Assembly (NCBI GenBank): GCA_037447655.1 | Contig: JBBHKE010000653.1 | Location: 111,745 to 175,744 of the forward strand | From: Zygnema cylindricum | Taxonomy: Eukaryota > Streptophyta > Zygnematophyceae > Zygnematales > Zygnemataceae | DNA: 64,000 bases | Direction of reading: 5' to 3' | Shown here: positions 48,201 to 60,110 of the stretch, one piece after another | Position numbering within the stretch: the first letter of the stretch is position 1 | How the letters are laid out: the number at the start of each line of letters is the position of its first letter | Position numbers and translations under genes: made by a program | The notes under the pieces: generated by a model | What the model saw: only the letters and a program-made list of their open reading frames with translations | What the model was told of the DNA's origin: nothing | Database searches by the model: none

Positions 48201-49555
48201 TGATTCAACAAATGGCGAGTGTGGAGTTTATGGAAGACGATGTGGAAGCTCTCTCAGGGGGAGACACTCTTCGGCAAATAATAGCTGCGAGTGGACAAGC
48301 CCGAAATCAGAAGGTCGGGACATTTTTTTCATAATGAGGAATATTTAACTGATATGCTCCCCTCGCTCCCTCTCTCTGCCCCTCTCTCCCTCCCTCTTCC
48401 TCTCTCTTCCTCTTTCTCCCTCGCTGTTAAAAAGGGTAATTATACGTACACGATTGTTGGTATTTCTGGCTGGTAATCGCAGCTATCGTACAAAAAAGTG
48501 TATGACTATTATGATTACTGGCTAGGAATGCCAGTAATTGTGTATATCTAATAATCCTTTCAAGTCAACTTTTTTTATTTGTGTGGTGTTACCAGAATTT
48601 ATTCGTCTGTAAAATTAGTTGTATGGGCTATCCTGACAGTTGTAGAGCTTATCATGGGCAGTCTAATAGTGGATAATAGTATTAACTCATTCAAACTATT
48701 AATGTTTTGCCTATAGCTCAAATGTGCGAAAACAATTGCTAATGCGGAATGTAGTTACCCAATGCTATATGCGTGTTGTGCCATATACTGCTGTACTACA
48801 CGGTATAATACACATATAGTATGATAAAACCACATATTCTCTTTCCAATTATTTTTGAACATTTGAACCTTGCGTCGTAAGCAAATTTCAAACCTTTGTT
48901 AATTATTCCTGTGCACATGCGTCAGGCTGGCAATGTCTTTGGGGGATTTTTAAGATGTTTTTAGGTTTTTAAGGGATTGCAGAAAAATGAAGTGAAAACT
49001 AGTTGTGATTCAGACTATTTACCTCATAATGGACAGGTTTCGGATTTTATTTTGCCGTCACCAGTTTCTGAACAAAATTGATTCGCAAGGTGGTCTTAGT
49101 TTTTTTTTTCTAGTTTGTTCTGCTAGTCGTTTTGCAAGTTTGTTTTGCAAGTCCTCTCCTTCTCCCGCTCTCTCTCCCTTTCACTCTCCCTCCTGTGGTA
49201 AGGTTCTTGAAAACAGGCAAGTGTTATCATTAAGCAGAGTAAAGAATTGGAGATGCAGGGTTTTTTTGCAAGTTTTTTATGCAATTGCATTACACCCAAC
49301 TTTCTCTCCCTCTCCCTTTTCCTTTTCCTCTCCCTCTGCCTTTTCCTCTCCCTCTCCCTTTCCAAAACAGGCAAGTGTAGTGACTAAGCAGAGAGAACGA
49401 TTGAGAGATGCATTACTTCCAAAAGACGAGTCGGGAGTTGCAATGCCATTGCTAATTGCTATTGCCCAACACCGGATAAGGTGAGGCATCTCTCTCTCTC
49501 TCCCTCTCTCACTTTTTTTTTCTCTCTCTCTCTCTCCCCCCTCTCTCTCTCTCCC

Positions 49556-49599
<44 letters not shown>

Positions 49600-49638
49600 T
49601 CTCACTTTTTTTTTCTCTCTCTCTCTCCCTCTCTCTCT

Positions 49639-49670
<32 letters not shown>

Positions 49671-52600
49671 GCTCTCTCTCTCTCACACACATCTTTTTAG
49701 GTTTTCTTTCTCTATCACTCTCGCTCTTCCACTTCCTCATTCTCCTCTTGCTCTTCTTCTCCCTTTCTCTCCCTCTCCTTCTCCCTTTCTCTCCCTCTCC
49801 TTCTCCCTCTCCCCCCCCCCTCCCCCTCCCCTCCCCCTCCCCCTCTCCCTCCCCCTCCCCCTCTCCCTCCCCCTCCCCCTCCTCTCCCTCTCCCAACAAA
49901 ACTAGTTTTAATAGCATTAACACCTCCCTCATCCATATTGAATTTTCTTCTCCTAAACCTTTCCATTTTTTTCCTCCCTGTACTGTATCCAGGATTGCGA
50001 TGACAGAACCTGCGGAGCACCTTTTATTTATCACCGAAAGATTCGACAGATGTCACACTTCTATGATGCAATATGTCGAATTTTTGACTCTTGCTGTGAC
50101 ACCTAATACCGCCTATGCCCTTCTTGTACCCTCTTTAGATGACCTAATCAACCTGTACCACTTAGAACCAGAGGTAAAACTGCTATCTTTTTTGTCTTTT
50201 TCATGGGTTGTGTGGTTTTTCTTGGATTTGCAAGCTCTAGATCTCTAAGTTCTTTTCGCCTGGTTCAATTTTTTTAGTTTAACTTTTCGCCTCTAATGAA
50301 AAATAAAACGAATAGGACAATATAACTAACAGGTTTTCTTAAATCTTATGAAATTACGATATTAAAGATATGAAGCTGGTTTCAAAATCTTTCCAATGAG
50401 TAGTGTTATTGAGTCCATTAATTCATAAAAAATCAGAAAAAAAAATATGTTGCTTATTTGTCGAATGGGACTTTTGCAGGTTGCTTTCTTAGTTTATAGA
50501 CCGGTTCTCCGTTTGTTTACAACACATAAAGGGGCATCGACTTCTTGGCCTTCTCTTATAGCATCGAATGGCGTCTCCCAGTCTATGACTTCAAATAACC
50601 GAGTCGGAAAAGAAAACAATAAGGTTAAAGGCGGTTTGAAAGACGTAGACATGGATGGGGTCACTACGGTGAAAAACGGGCATGGAAAAGAATCCGGATT
50701 GAAATCCTCTGTGCCTGAGGAGGTTCTGGTTTTGGACTTAAGTTCTGTCAATAAAAAAGCGACACCTGTCACGTAAGTCCACGTATTCTTTCTCCTATAT
50801 ATTCTTCCACGTATACTTCTTCTTCTATGTATTCTTCCATGTAGTATTTTTCTTCTCTGTTTTCTTCATGTTTTCTTCTTGTATGTATACTCTTCCATGT
50901 ATTATTCTTTTTCTGGTAGTCTTCATGTATTCTTCGTCAACTTCTTTATCTTCTCTTTGTCTTTTACTTCTTCCTCTTCTTTGTCGTCTTCTTCTTCCTC
51001 CTCCTCTTCTTCTTCTACGCATTCTTCCATTTATTCTTCTTCTCTTTGTCTGTTCCAGTGTGTCAAAGTATCTGCGGTTTTGGAAAAGAACCATCTATAT
51101 TACTGTAAATGGTTCTCAAATAGGCATGAGAAATAGACTTTGGATACTTTCTTTTGTTACCCGAAATTTGAATCGGCGATGGGGATGGATTATCCTTGTG
51201 TCAAAATAAATGCGCTGAAGTGAAATGAAATGAATTCGTATAAAATGGAATTTTCATAATATGGATATGTTGTATGGTATTTTTGGCAATCGCGGAACCT
51301 GATGATAAATTTTGAAAACAAAAAAACCATAAAAAACTCTAGAGAATCGTCAAGAACAAGGGCATGTATTGAAAGCAGTACGCTAACCGTTATTCCAGTA
51401 AAGAAATTGTTAATGTTGGGTACATATTAGTGTTATTTCCTAATTCACTTTTAAACGACGTGGCTTATTTTGGACTGCTTAAAGAAATATTGTTAAGAAT
51501 CAGTGTTGTTAACGCTGTTTTGTGGTTAGATGGCAAAAGAAATTGGCACCAAACTACTGTTATCAACGTTAATAGCGATTCAGGGTGTGATGATTGGTTT
51601 TATAAACTTTGATCTTAATGTCGATGTCTGATTTGGTCACCTCGACAGACAGACTTTAATAACACCGATGATTTGTTTAGTGTTAGTAATTCTATTTTCT
51701 GTGCGAATGTTGTGGGAGATTGTGAACCACCCGTTACAAAAGGAAATGCAATTAGTTTTTTTAACACTATTCTGTGTTCAGAGGGCAAAAAAAACGCGGA
51801 CCGAATTGGTGTTATCAATGTTTAGTGTTTTTGGTGTTTAATTTAACTTTTATTCATGTTTTGGGATGACAGGTGGGAGAGCCTTGTGGCAACAGCTCGG
51901 TCCATGTTGCCAGAAGTAGTGTGGACAGGTATTAGTCCGGAACTTTACCTTGTATTTTGGGGACTTCAACTTGGAGACCTTCAAACCCCCACTATTTCCT
52001 ATGCCAGCGAACAGAAAAAGTTAAAAGAGGCTTTAACCATCCTCGAGAACAATAAAGACAATTCCAGCGGAGCTATTCAGGTACCTTTCCCACCTTCATT
52101 TTATTTGTTTGTTCTCGAATATAATGATTTTAAATAACGATGTTAAGATAACAGCCTCAACAAAACATTTTTCTTTACAAACTACTATTCAAAATTTTCT
52201 GTAAACCTGACGCCATTCAAAACGAAAACAGGAATGTCTCTTTACCAACTTCTAATCAAAATTGTTCGTGGATGTGATGCCTCCGGCCCTCCCTCCCTTT
52301 CTCCTCTCCCCCCACTTTTTTGGTCGGAAGGGGGAAAAGGAACATCGGTCTTTACCAACTTCTAATCAAAATTGTTCGTGGATACGATGCCTTCCTCTCT
52401 CCCTCCCTCCCTCCCTCCCTCCCTCCCTCCTCCCTCTGCCCCTCCTTCCTCCCTCTTATTCTGTCAGAAACGGAAAAAGGAGAAGGAGCGCATTCAAGAG
52501 ATACAAAAGAGTTTGGAAGCGGAACAACGAGCGCAGGAGCGACTTGTGGCATCTGTCACACAACGATTGGCTCGGGAAAAGGACAGTTGGTTGAGACATT

Positions 52601-55600
52601 GCAAGGATTGGTGGCAAACCATGCCTCAATTTATTCACCATTGTGTCATCCCACGAGCTCTTATGAGCACCCAAGACGCTATGTACTGTGCAAGGTATAG
52701 GTTTTCTTTTCCTTTTTTTTTTTCTTAGTATGGATATGGTCATGCTATTAGTGTGGGTTATTTGGTGATTTTTTACAGTACTTTCAAAAACAGGCCTTTG
52801 GATGCATGAACAAGTGTATGCACATGACAAATATATAATATTTAAATACGTGAACGAATGTATGTAGATCGTTGTTGACCACCAAGTCCAGTACATTGCC
52901 TAAAACATTTTTTTGGCACTTTTTTTTTTATATATTTTTCATTTTTCCGTGACATACTGATCCGGGAATATATCAAGTTAGATTTATCACATATTCTGCA
53001 AGTTAGTTGCATTTCCATGCCAACTCATGGTTCGAACTTTACACGTTTGACTAATTCACTTAATTTACCTGATGAACCATTATTTCGACTTAGTTTAAAT
53101 AGGCTCGACTAGGCTACCATGGTGGCGAGTAGTGTTACTATGCTTTACACAGCTTAAAAGAGATGATACCAATTTATCTCACTTCAATAATATTTGTAAT
53201 TCGCCTCGCAATAGTCATAAAACATTTGTTTCACCTCGAAGTTGACGGATTGGTTCTAGAAAATCTATTTCCCTCTTTTTCCCTCAGACCCATCCATGAA
53301 AATATAACATTGTCCCATTATTTTTTCTTCAGACCTTCAAGAACTTTCGATTCTGTATTTCAGCGTTGTAATGTGTAGGGTCTATCATTTTGTATATTGA
53401 AGTATTGTTGTCCAGCTTTAAACAGCTTAAATCGATGTTAACAATTTACTGAACTTGTAATTAGGTTCATAGCGATAATAACATTGGTTTCATCTCCCTC
53501 TTTCCCCTTCTCCCTCTTTGGTTTCATCTCTCTCTCTCTCTTCCTCTTCCTCTTTCTCACTCTCTCCCTCTCTCCCTCTCTCTCTCTCTCCTCTTTCTCA
53601 CTCTCCCATTGTCTCACGTTTTTTATTTTTTTCTTCAGATTTATTCTAAAGCTGCAAGAACTTGCGACACCGTATTTCAATGTTGTAATGGGAGTTGATC
53701 ATTTTATATGTCGAAGCATTCACGGGCTTCTCTCTTGTTGTACTGAAGCCGAGGCCTCTCGATTGGGCGTTTTTCTTCGAGAAATTCTTATTCTTGTCCA
53801 TAGATGGAAGGTGCTATTCATTTTCAAAAAAGAAAACCTTAAAAAAACTTAAAATGAATGCAAATCTTTCTTATTATATTTAATATTTCATGTAAAACTA
53901 CGTTACAATGAAATACGTCATTCGTATTCTCTCCTATTTGGTGAATTTATCTTCTCTTCTTCTAGGGTGATGAGGCTCTCTACAAACAAAAATGTCAATT
54001 GAAACCGGGTTTTGCTTATTTATCTGATAACATTGGACCTTTTTTCTTCTTTTTTTAACGTACTTGTTTACTCGATGTGATTTAAGCATGCTTTTATGGT
54101 GAATGAATGAAACGAACATATGAATGAATGAATAAAACTATTTTCTTATTGCATTGATATTTCATGTAACACTACATTTCAAAAATTACTTCATTCATAT
54201 ACCTACTTGGTGAATTTTTGTACCCTTTTAATAGGGTGACGAGGCTCTCTATGAACGAGAATGTCAAATGAAACCGGGATTCGCTTCCGGCTTCAAAAAC
54301 GCCACCGGAATGACTTTTATACAATTTAGGAAGGTCAGTTATTTTTTTGGCTTTTTTTTTCCTTATGCAAAATGTCAGAAAAAGACGTGTGGCTCTTTCT
54401 TCTTAAACGGATATTTGAATAGAAAATCACCGAAAATTAAACCAATTTCTGAAATTCACCCAATTTGTGAAATTTAAACCAATTTCCAAGACCAATTTCT
54501 GTTGATATAGCAGATTCCCCTCTTGTCTATATATGTTTCCTCAAGATTAATGTAACAATAATAATTAAAGTAACAATAAAACGAGTTAAACATAATTTGG
54601 CTTTGGGGCCACAGGTCAATTGGAAGTGGGAAAACTTGTCCAAATAAAACAACAACAAAAAAAAAGTTTGAGTGGTAGTAGTAGTAGTAATAGTAATAAT
54701 AATAATAATAATAATACTAATACTAATAATACTAATAATAATAATAATAATAGTAATAATAATGATAATAATAATGATGATGATAAACTGGTTAGAAAAA
54801 AGAACAAAGTGAGCTTTTTGGGTTTACAGATCAATTGGAAGTGGAACGGAAAACTTGTCAAAATAGTTTCCACGGCTTTGGACTCGACCGAAAGTCGAGA
54901 CATAAGAAACGCTCTCATCGTTCTTTCAAAAGTTTCGGCACATTTTCCGGCTACAATAAAATTTGGTTGTTGGATTGAAAAGAAGGTAAGAGTTGTACTT
55001 AAAAATGAAAAAGAATTGTATGCAAGTGTATATGTTTTGCATGTTTAAACATATGTTTATATGTAAGTATGTTTATATTGTATGTATGCATATTGTTCTT
55101 GTTTCTTAAAGTTATATTTGATAATGTCAACTCTTTACTGGATTCTCATTGTTTATTTTATAACTGACATACCTTTAAAAATCCCTAAAATACCCAATAT
55201 TTATAACATGTGGTTGAAAATCGCAGGTGCAAAAATTGCAAAAAGACGTACGAGCCAACATAGAAATGTTGGCGAAGAATGTGGCGAGAATTTTGGCGAC
55301 AACAAAGGTAACTTCGCTAAAACTTTATTTTAATCTGTTTATGGACTCTGTTCTAAGTTTTTTAATTTGTCTTCAAATAGTATTGTTGTCTTGCTATTTA
55401 TCTTCGACGAAGGTAACTCGTTTAAAATTCTGTTTTAATCTGTTTATGAAGTCTGTTTAAGTGTTTTGATTTATCTTTGATTGTGTCGCGTTGTTATTTA
55501 TCTTCGCGAAAGGTAAGTTTTTTTTAAACTCTGTACGAATTTGTTTGTGAACTCTTTTTTGAAGTGTTTGAGACTCTGTTCTAGTTTGGTTTTAAACTAC

Positions 55601-58275
55601 AAACTACTTTTTTTTTTTAATTGCTATTCTAATGAACTCTGTTTTATATTGTTTTTAAAGTCTATTCTTGTACTAAAAATTAAATTATCATAAGGTCTAT
55701 TTCAGATTGTTTTTAATTCTATTCTCGTTTTTAAACTAAAAGCTCTAGTTTTAAGTTTTATCAAACTTTATTCTAGATTGTTGTTAAGCTATGTTCTATT
55801 CTTTTTTTTAAACTGTTCTATTTTCTTTCTCTCTTTTTATTTACCTTGGTATATTTGTTTTGTTTTTTATTTTGGAATGTCATTTTGTTATTTGCCTTTT
55901 TTTTTGCTTCTTGTTTATCTTGGAGTTAGCTGTTGTCACTTTGAATTGCTTTTTTCTCTCTTCCTCACTCCCTCCCTCTCTCTCTCTCCCCCTCTCTTCC
56001 TCTTCTCTCTCCCTTATATTTTTGCTTTGTTCTGACAAAAAAATGTGTCGCTTTCTCTAACCACCTGTATTTTTTTGGGGGTTTTCTTGGTTTTTTTTGG
56101 GCGGAAAAATAAATAAATAAATAAAATCAGCCTACTTGGGTTTCAGACGAAGAATACGGAGCGACTCCTTCTGCAAAACCTCCCTCTGCCCAAAAAAAAT
56201 CTTCTACCTCCACTCCTACTACCTCTCCTCTCCCCCCCCTAGAAAACTTAATCACCTCTTCCTCTCCCACCTCTTCCTCCGTGGTTCAAGTCGCTCATTC
56301 CTCTCCTTCAAATACCTCACCTTCTCGCTCTCTCTTACCTCCCTCATCCTCCCCTGGTATTAATGTTTCACAAAGTCCTCCAGTAGTGGTATTAAAACCC
56401 CAATCCTCCCCTCCTACCCCCTTTGGTACTACCACTTCTCCTGCAAAACCTGTTATCTCAGGAAAAGGAGGAGGAGGAATGGGTGGAGGAGGAGGAGTAG
56501 GAGTGGGAGGAGGAGGGGGAGGACAAAATTTGTCCCAAAATGTAAAAACCGATATGAATGTAAATAATCGGTCGGGAATTATAATTTCCGCGAAGGTGGA
56601 AAATCCTCTCCCTCCACTCCCTCTCGTTTCCGGAGTCCCTCTCTCTCGGTCCCTTAATGCAAGTGCTCCCCCTTATAAACCTTCCCAGGGTCATCTTTCT
56701 AATTTTCTCTCAGCGGCCTCTCCCTCTACCTCTCTCTCTACCTCGTCCTCTCTCGCTCCCTCTCTCTCTGCCTCTCTCGCTCCCTCTCTTGCTGCCTCTC
56801 TCTCTACCTCTCTTGCAAAAGGAGAAGGGGGAGGGGGAGGAGGAGGAGGAGGAGGAGTGAGTAGAGTGTCTCCTTTTCCAGGAGGGGGGGTGAAGGGAAC
56901 GACTGTTGGGGGAGGGGTGGTGGTTAGGCCACAGCAGAGTGGAACAGGAGGGGGAGGAGGAGGAGGAGGGGGAGGGGGAGGGGGGGGAGGGGCAGTGGGA
57001 GGAGGAGGGGGCGAGGTTAAAGTCGAACAGATGGGAGTTTCTGGAAATGCAATAACTGTCACGGTCCCTGGAACTGTACGGACAGGAGGAGGAGGAGGGG
57101 GGAAAGAAGGAGGGGGAGGAGGAGGAGGGAGTACAGGGAGAGTTGTGAGTCGGTCTCAGAATCCAGTGGTAGTAAAGGGAGAGGAAACTTCTCAACAATT
57201 ATCAGAAAATAAAGGAGGAGGAGGAAATGGGTCCATTTCTGGCTTAGGGGGAGAGGGAGAGGATCTTGCCTCTCTCCCTCCCGGAAAAATGACAAAGGAA
57301 TCGATCGTCGGTCAAAAACCGTCTTCTCACGCGAAAACGGAAACAGTCGAAGAGAGAGAGCGAGAGAGGGGGGAGAAGAGGGAGAGAGAGAGAGAGGAGG
57401 TAAGTAAAAGAATATCCACGGGAAATATGGTGGGTATTACCCCCACCCCTAGAGGGAGAGCGATGACTCCTCCCTCTGGCCCCAAAATTTCTCCGGTGAG
57501 GGTTATGACGGAAGGAGGGGGAACTGGAGAAGGAGGAGGAAGCAGGCAAGGGGGGGGGTGGAGGGATAGGAAATGGGGATGTGAACAGCAGAGGACCTTC
57601 TGTGGAGAGGAAACTTCAAACAGAGAATCGACAAATGACTGAAGTGAGAGGAGGAGGAGGAGGAGGAGGAGGAGGAGGAGGAGGAGGAGGAGGAGGAGGA
57701 GGAGGAGGAGGAGGAGGAAGAGGACAGGAGGTAGGCGGTTTTGTAGGAGGTAAGCAACCGGAGAAGATGAGTGTGGGATTTAAAGGGATGGAGGGAAAAG
57801 AATGGGAAAGAGGAGAGAGAGGAGAGAGAGGAGAGAGTGGGGAGGAGGAGACAGCTTACCTCCCTCCCCCAAATAGACTTCGGTCTTCTCAAAGGTCTCC
57901 GTATCGGGAAGATATGACTCATTTGAGTCCAGTACTTGATGAGGGGGGGGGGGGGGAAGAGGGATAGAATTTTGAAGAGAGGGAGGAACCTGTCTCCTCC
58001 TCCAGAAGGAGGAGGAGGAGGAGGAGGAGGTGGAGGAGGAGGAGGAGGAGAGAGGTTGACAAAGAGAGCAAGAAAAGGAGAGGAAAATCTGAAAGGGAAT
58101 GCGGAAATGGGGGAGAGAGGTATGGAAGGAAGGATAGAGAGGACAGAGAGAGGAGAGAGAGGAGAGAGAGGGGAGAGAGGAGAGACGAATCTGAGAGGCA
58201 TGGAGAGAGGTCGAGGTCAAGATTTCCGGATGTTGGAAAAGGGAGTGGATAGTAGAACCGAGGAGAGGTTCGAGA

Positions 58276-58306
<31 letters not shown>

Positions 58307-59653
58307 GAGGAGCAGGAGAGAGAGGGTCGGACAGGGGGCATTTGGACGTTGAAAGGGGAGATGGCGGATTGGAGAATGGGCGAGGACTCGAAAGGGGGGA
58401 GAGAGAGAAAGGGGAGAGATGGGATAAGGGAGATAGACGGATGGTTGAAGATATCCCGGTGTTTGAGAGGGAGAGAGAGAGAGTCCTTGAGAGGTACCCG
58501 AAAGAGGAGAAGAGTGGGATGAGAGAGAGGGTAGGAGAGAGAATGGGAGAGAGGACAGGAGAGTGGGCTGTTGGGGAGAGAAGTAAGGAAACGAGAGGAG
58601 AGGGAAGGATAGGAAGGTTTGTTGATGGACCCGAAAATATAAGTGATCGATTTCTAATGTCAAATCCCAGAGATCTCCCTCCTCCTCCTCCTCCCCCTCT
58701 GCCCCCCCATGTGGCACCTTCTTCTATCGGAAGGAGAGGAGAGGATGATCCTGAAAGGAGAGGGGGAGAGAGAGGGAGAGGAACAGTTCGAGAGGGGAAG
58801 AGAAGCTCGCCTTTAGGGGGGGGAGAGAGGAGGAGAGTGGGCAGTGAGGAGGGAGGTAGCAGAGGATCAGAGGAGGAGAGAGGAGGGGAGAGGAGGAGGA
58901 GTACAGGGGATGAAGAGAGAATTCAACGAGACGAGAGGGAGCCCTCTACCTCCTCAGCCTCGAAGGTCTGTTTTTTAACTTTTCTTTCGTTAGTTTTTTT
59001 TTTTTTTTTAACTTTTTGCATGATTTTTTTCGTGTGATTTTTTTTTTCCCTTTTCTTTTTTTTGCATCTTTCTTTTTGTCTTTTACCTTTTTTTTTACTT
59101 TTTGCTTACGTTTTGTAACCTATTTTAAGAATCAGAAATCATACCGTAAAATTAAAAACGTGAATTTTGTTTTTTTTAATAACATTAAAACAAAACTTTG
59201 GTTTTTCTCTGTTGTTTCTTTGTTTTTTTTTTTTTTTTCTTTTAACTAGTTCATATTCTGCGTTCCCTTCCCTCATCCCCTTTCTCCCATCTCCCCTCTC
59301 TTCTCTCTTCTCTCCTCTCTCGCTTCTCTCCTCTCCTCTCTCGCTTTTCTCCTCTCCTCTCCTTTCTGTCCTCTCTCTTCTCATCTCTCCCCTCGCCTCT
59401 CCTCTCCAATCTTCTCTCTCTCTCCTCTCCTATCTCATCTCTCCTCTCTCTTTTTGCTCTCCTCTATCCTCTCTCCACGCTCCTCTCTCCTCTCTTCCTC
59501 GCTCCTCTCTCCTCTCTTCTCTCTCCTCTCCTCTCTTTTTCTTTTTCCTCTTTATTCCACACTCACGCTCTCTCTTCTCCGATTCCATCAAACCCAAATT
59601 TGCACACAACCTCTAATTTCCAACAACAAACTGGGAAAGTAATCCCTTTTCTC

Positions 59654-59744
<91 letters not shown>

Positions 59745-60077
59745 CACTACCCTCTCTCTTCTCACCCTCTCTCTTCTTACTCCTCTCTCCTCTCACTCTC
59801 CTCTCTCATCTCACTCCTTCCTCGTCGTTCTCCAGTTGGACCGTTTGGCGAGGGAGAGGGAGAGGGAGAGAGAGAAGGCTGAGAAACTTCGTCTAAAGGC
59901 CGCCGCTCTCTCTGCCTCTATAGCGAAAGGAGAGGAGGAGAGAGGAGAGAGGAGAGTGGAGATCGGAGAGAGGAGGGAGGAGAGAGGAGAGGACATTGCG
60001 GGAAACAGTTTAAAACGTCGGAAATTGAAAAGGGGTGAGTTTGGGGGACCAGTGGGAGACTTAGGGGGGGGAGGCAA

Positions 60078-60110
<33 letters not shown>

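Noticed and set aside
49277-50034. Long minus-strand ORFs rich in Glu, Arg and Gly opposite intron 22
   Set aside because: They are translations of the (CT)n/(CCCTCT)n repeat, with no complex sequence, and lie antisense within a supported intron.
54615-54785. Additional THO2 exon with poly-Asn tract
   Set aside because: It is a truncated duplicate of exon 29 followed by an (AAT)n repeat. The real exon at 54830 is complete and in phase.
56147-56240. Stronger acceptor TTTCAG at 56146 for exon 31
   Set aside because: Joined to exon 30 it shifts frame and reaches a TAG within about 90 bases. The acceptor at 56130 keeps frame and restores the conserved WVSDEE block.
57400-57590. Intron starting at the consensus donor GAG|GTAAGT (57400)
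   Set aside because: No acceptor before 57600 restores the downstream frame. The frame change is better explained by the G9 run.
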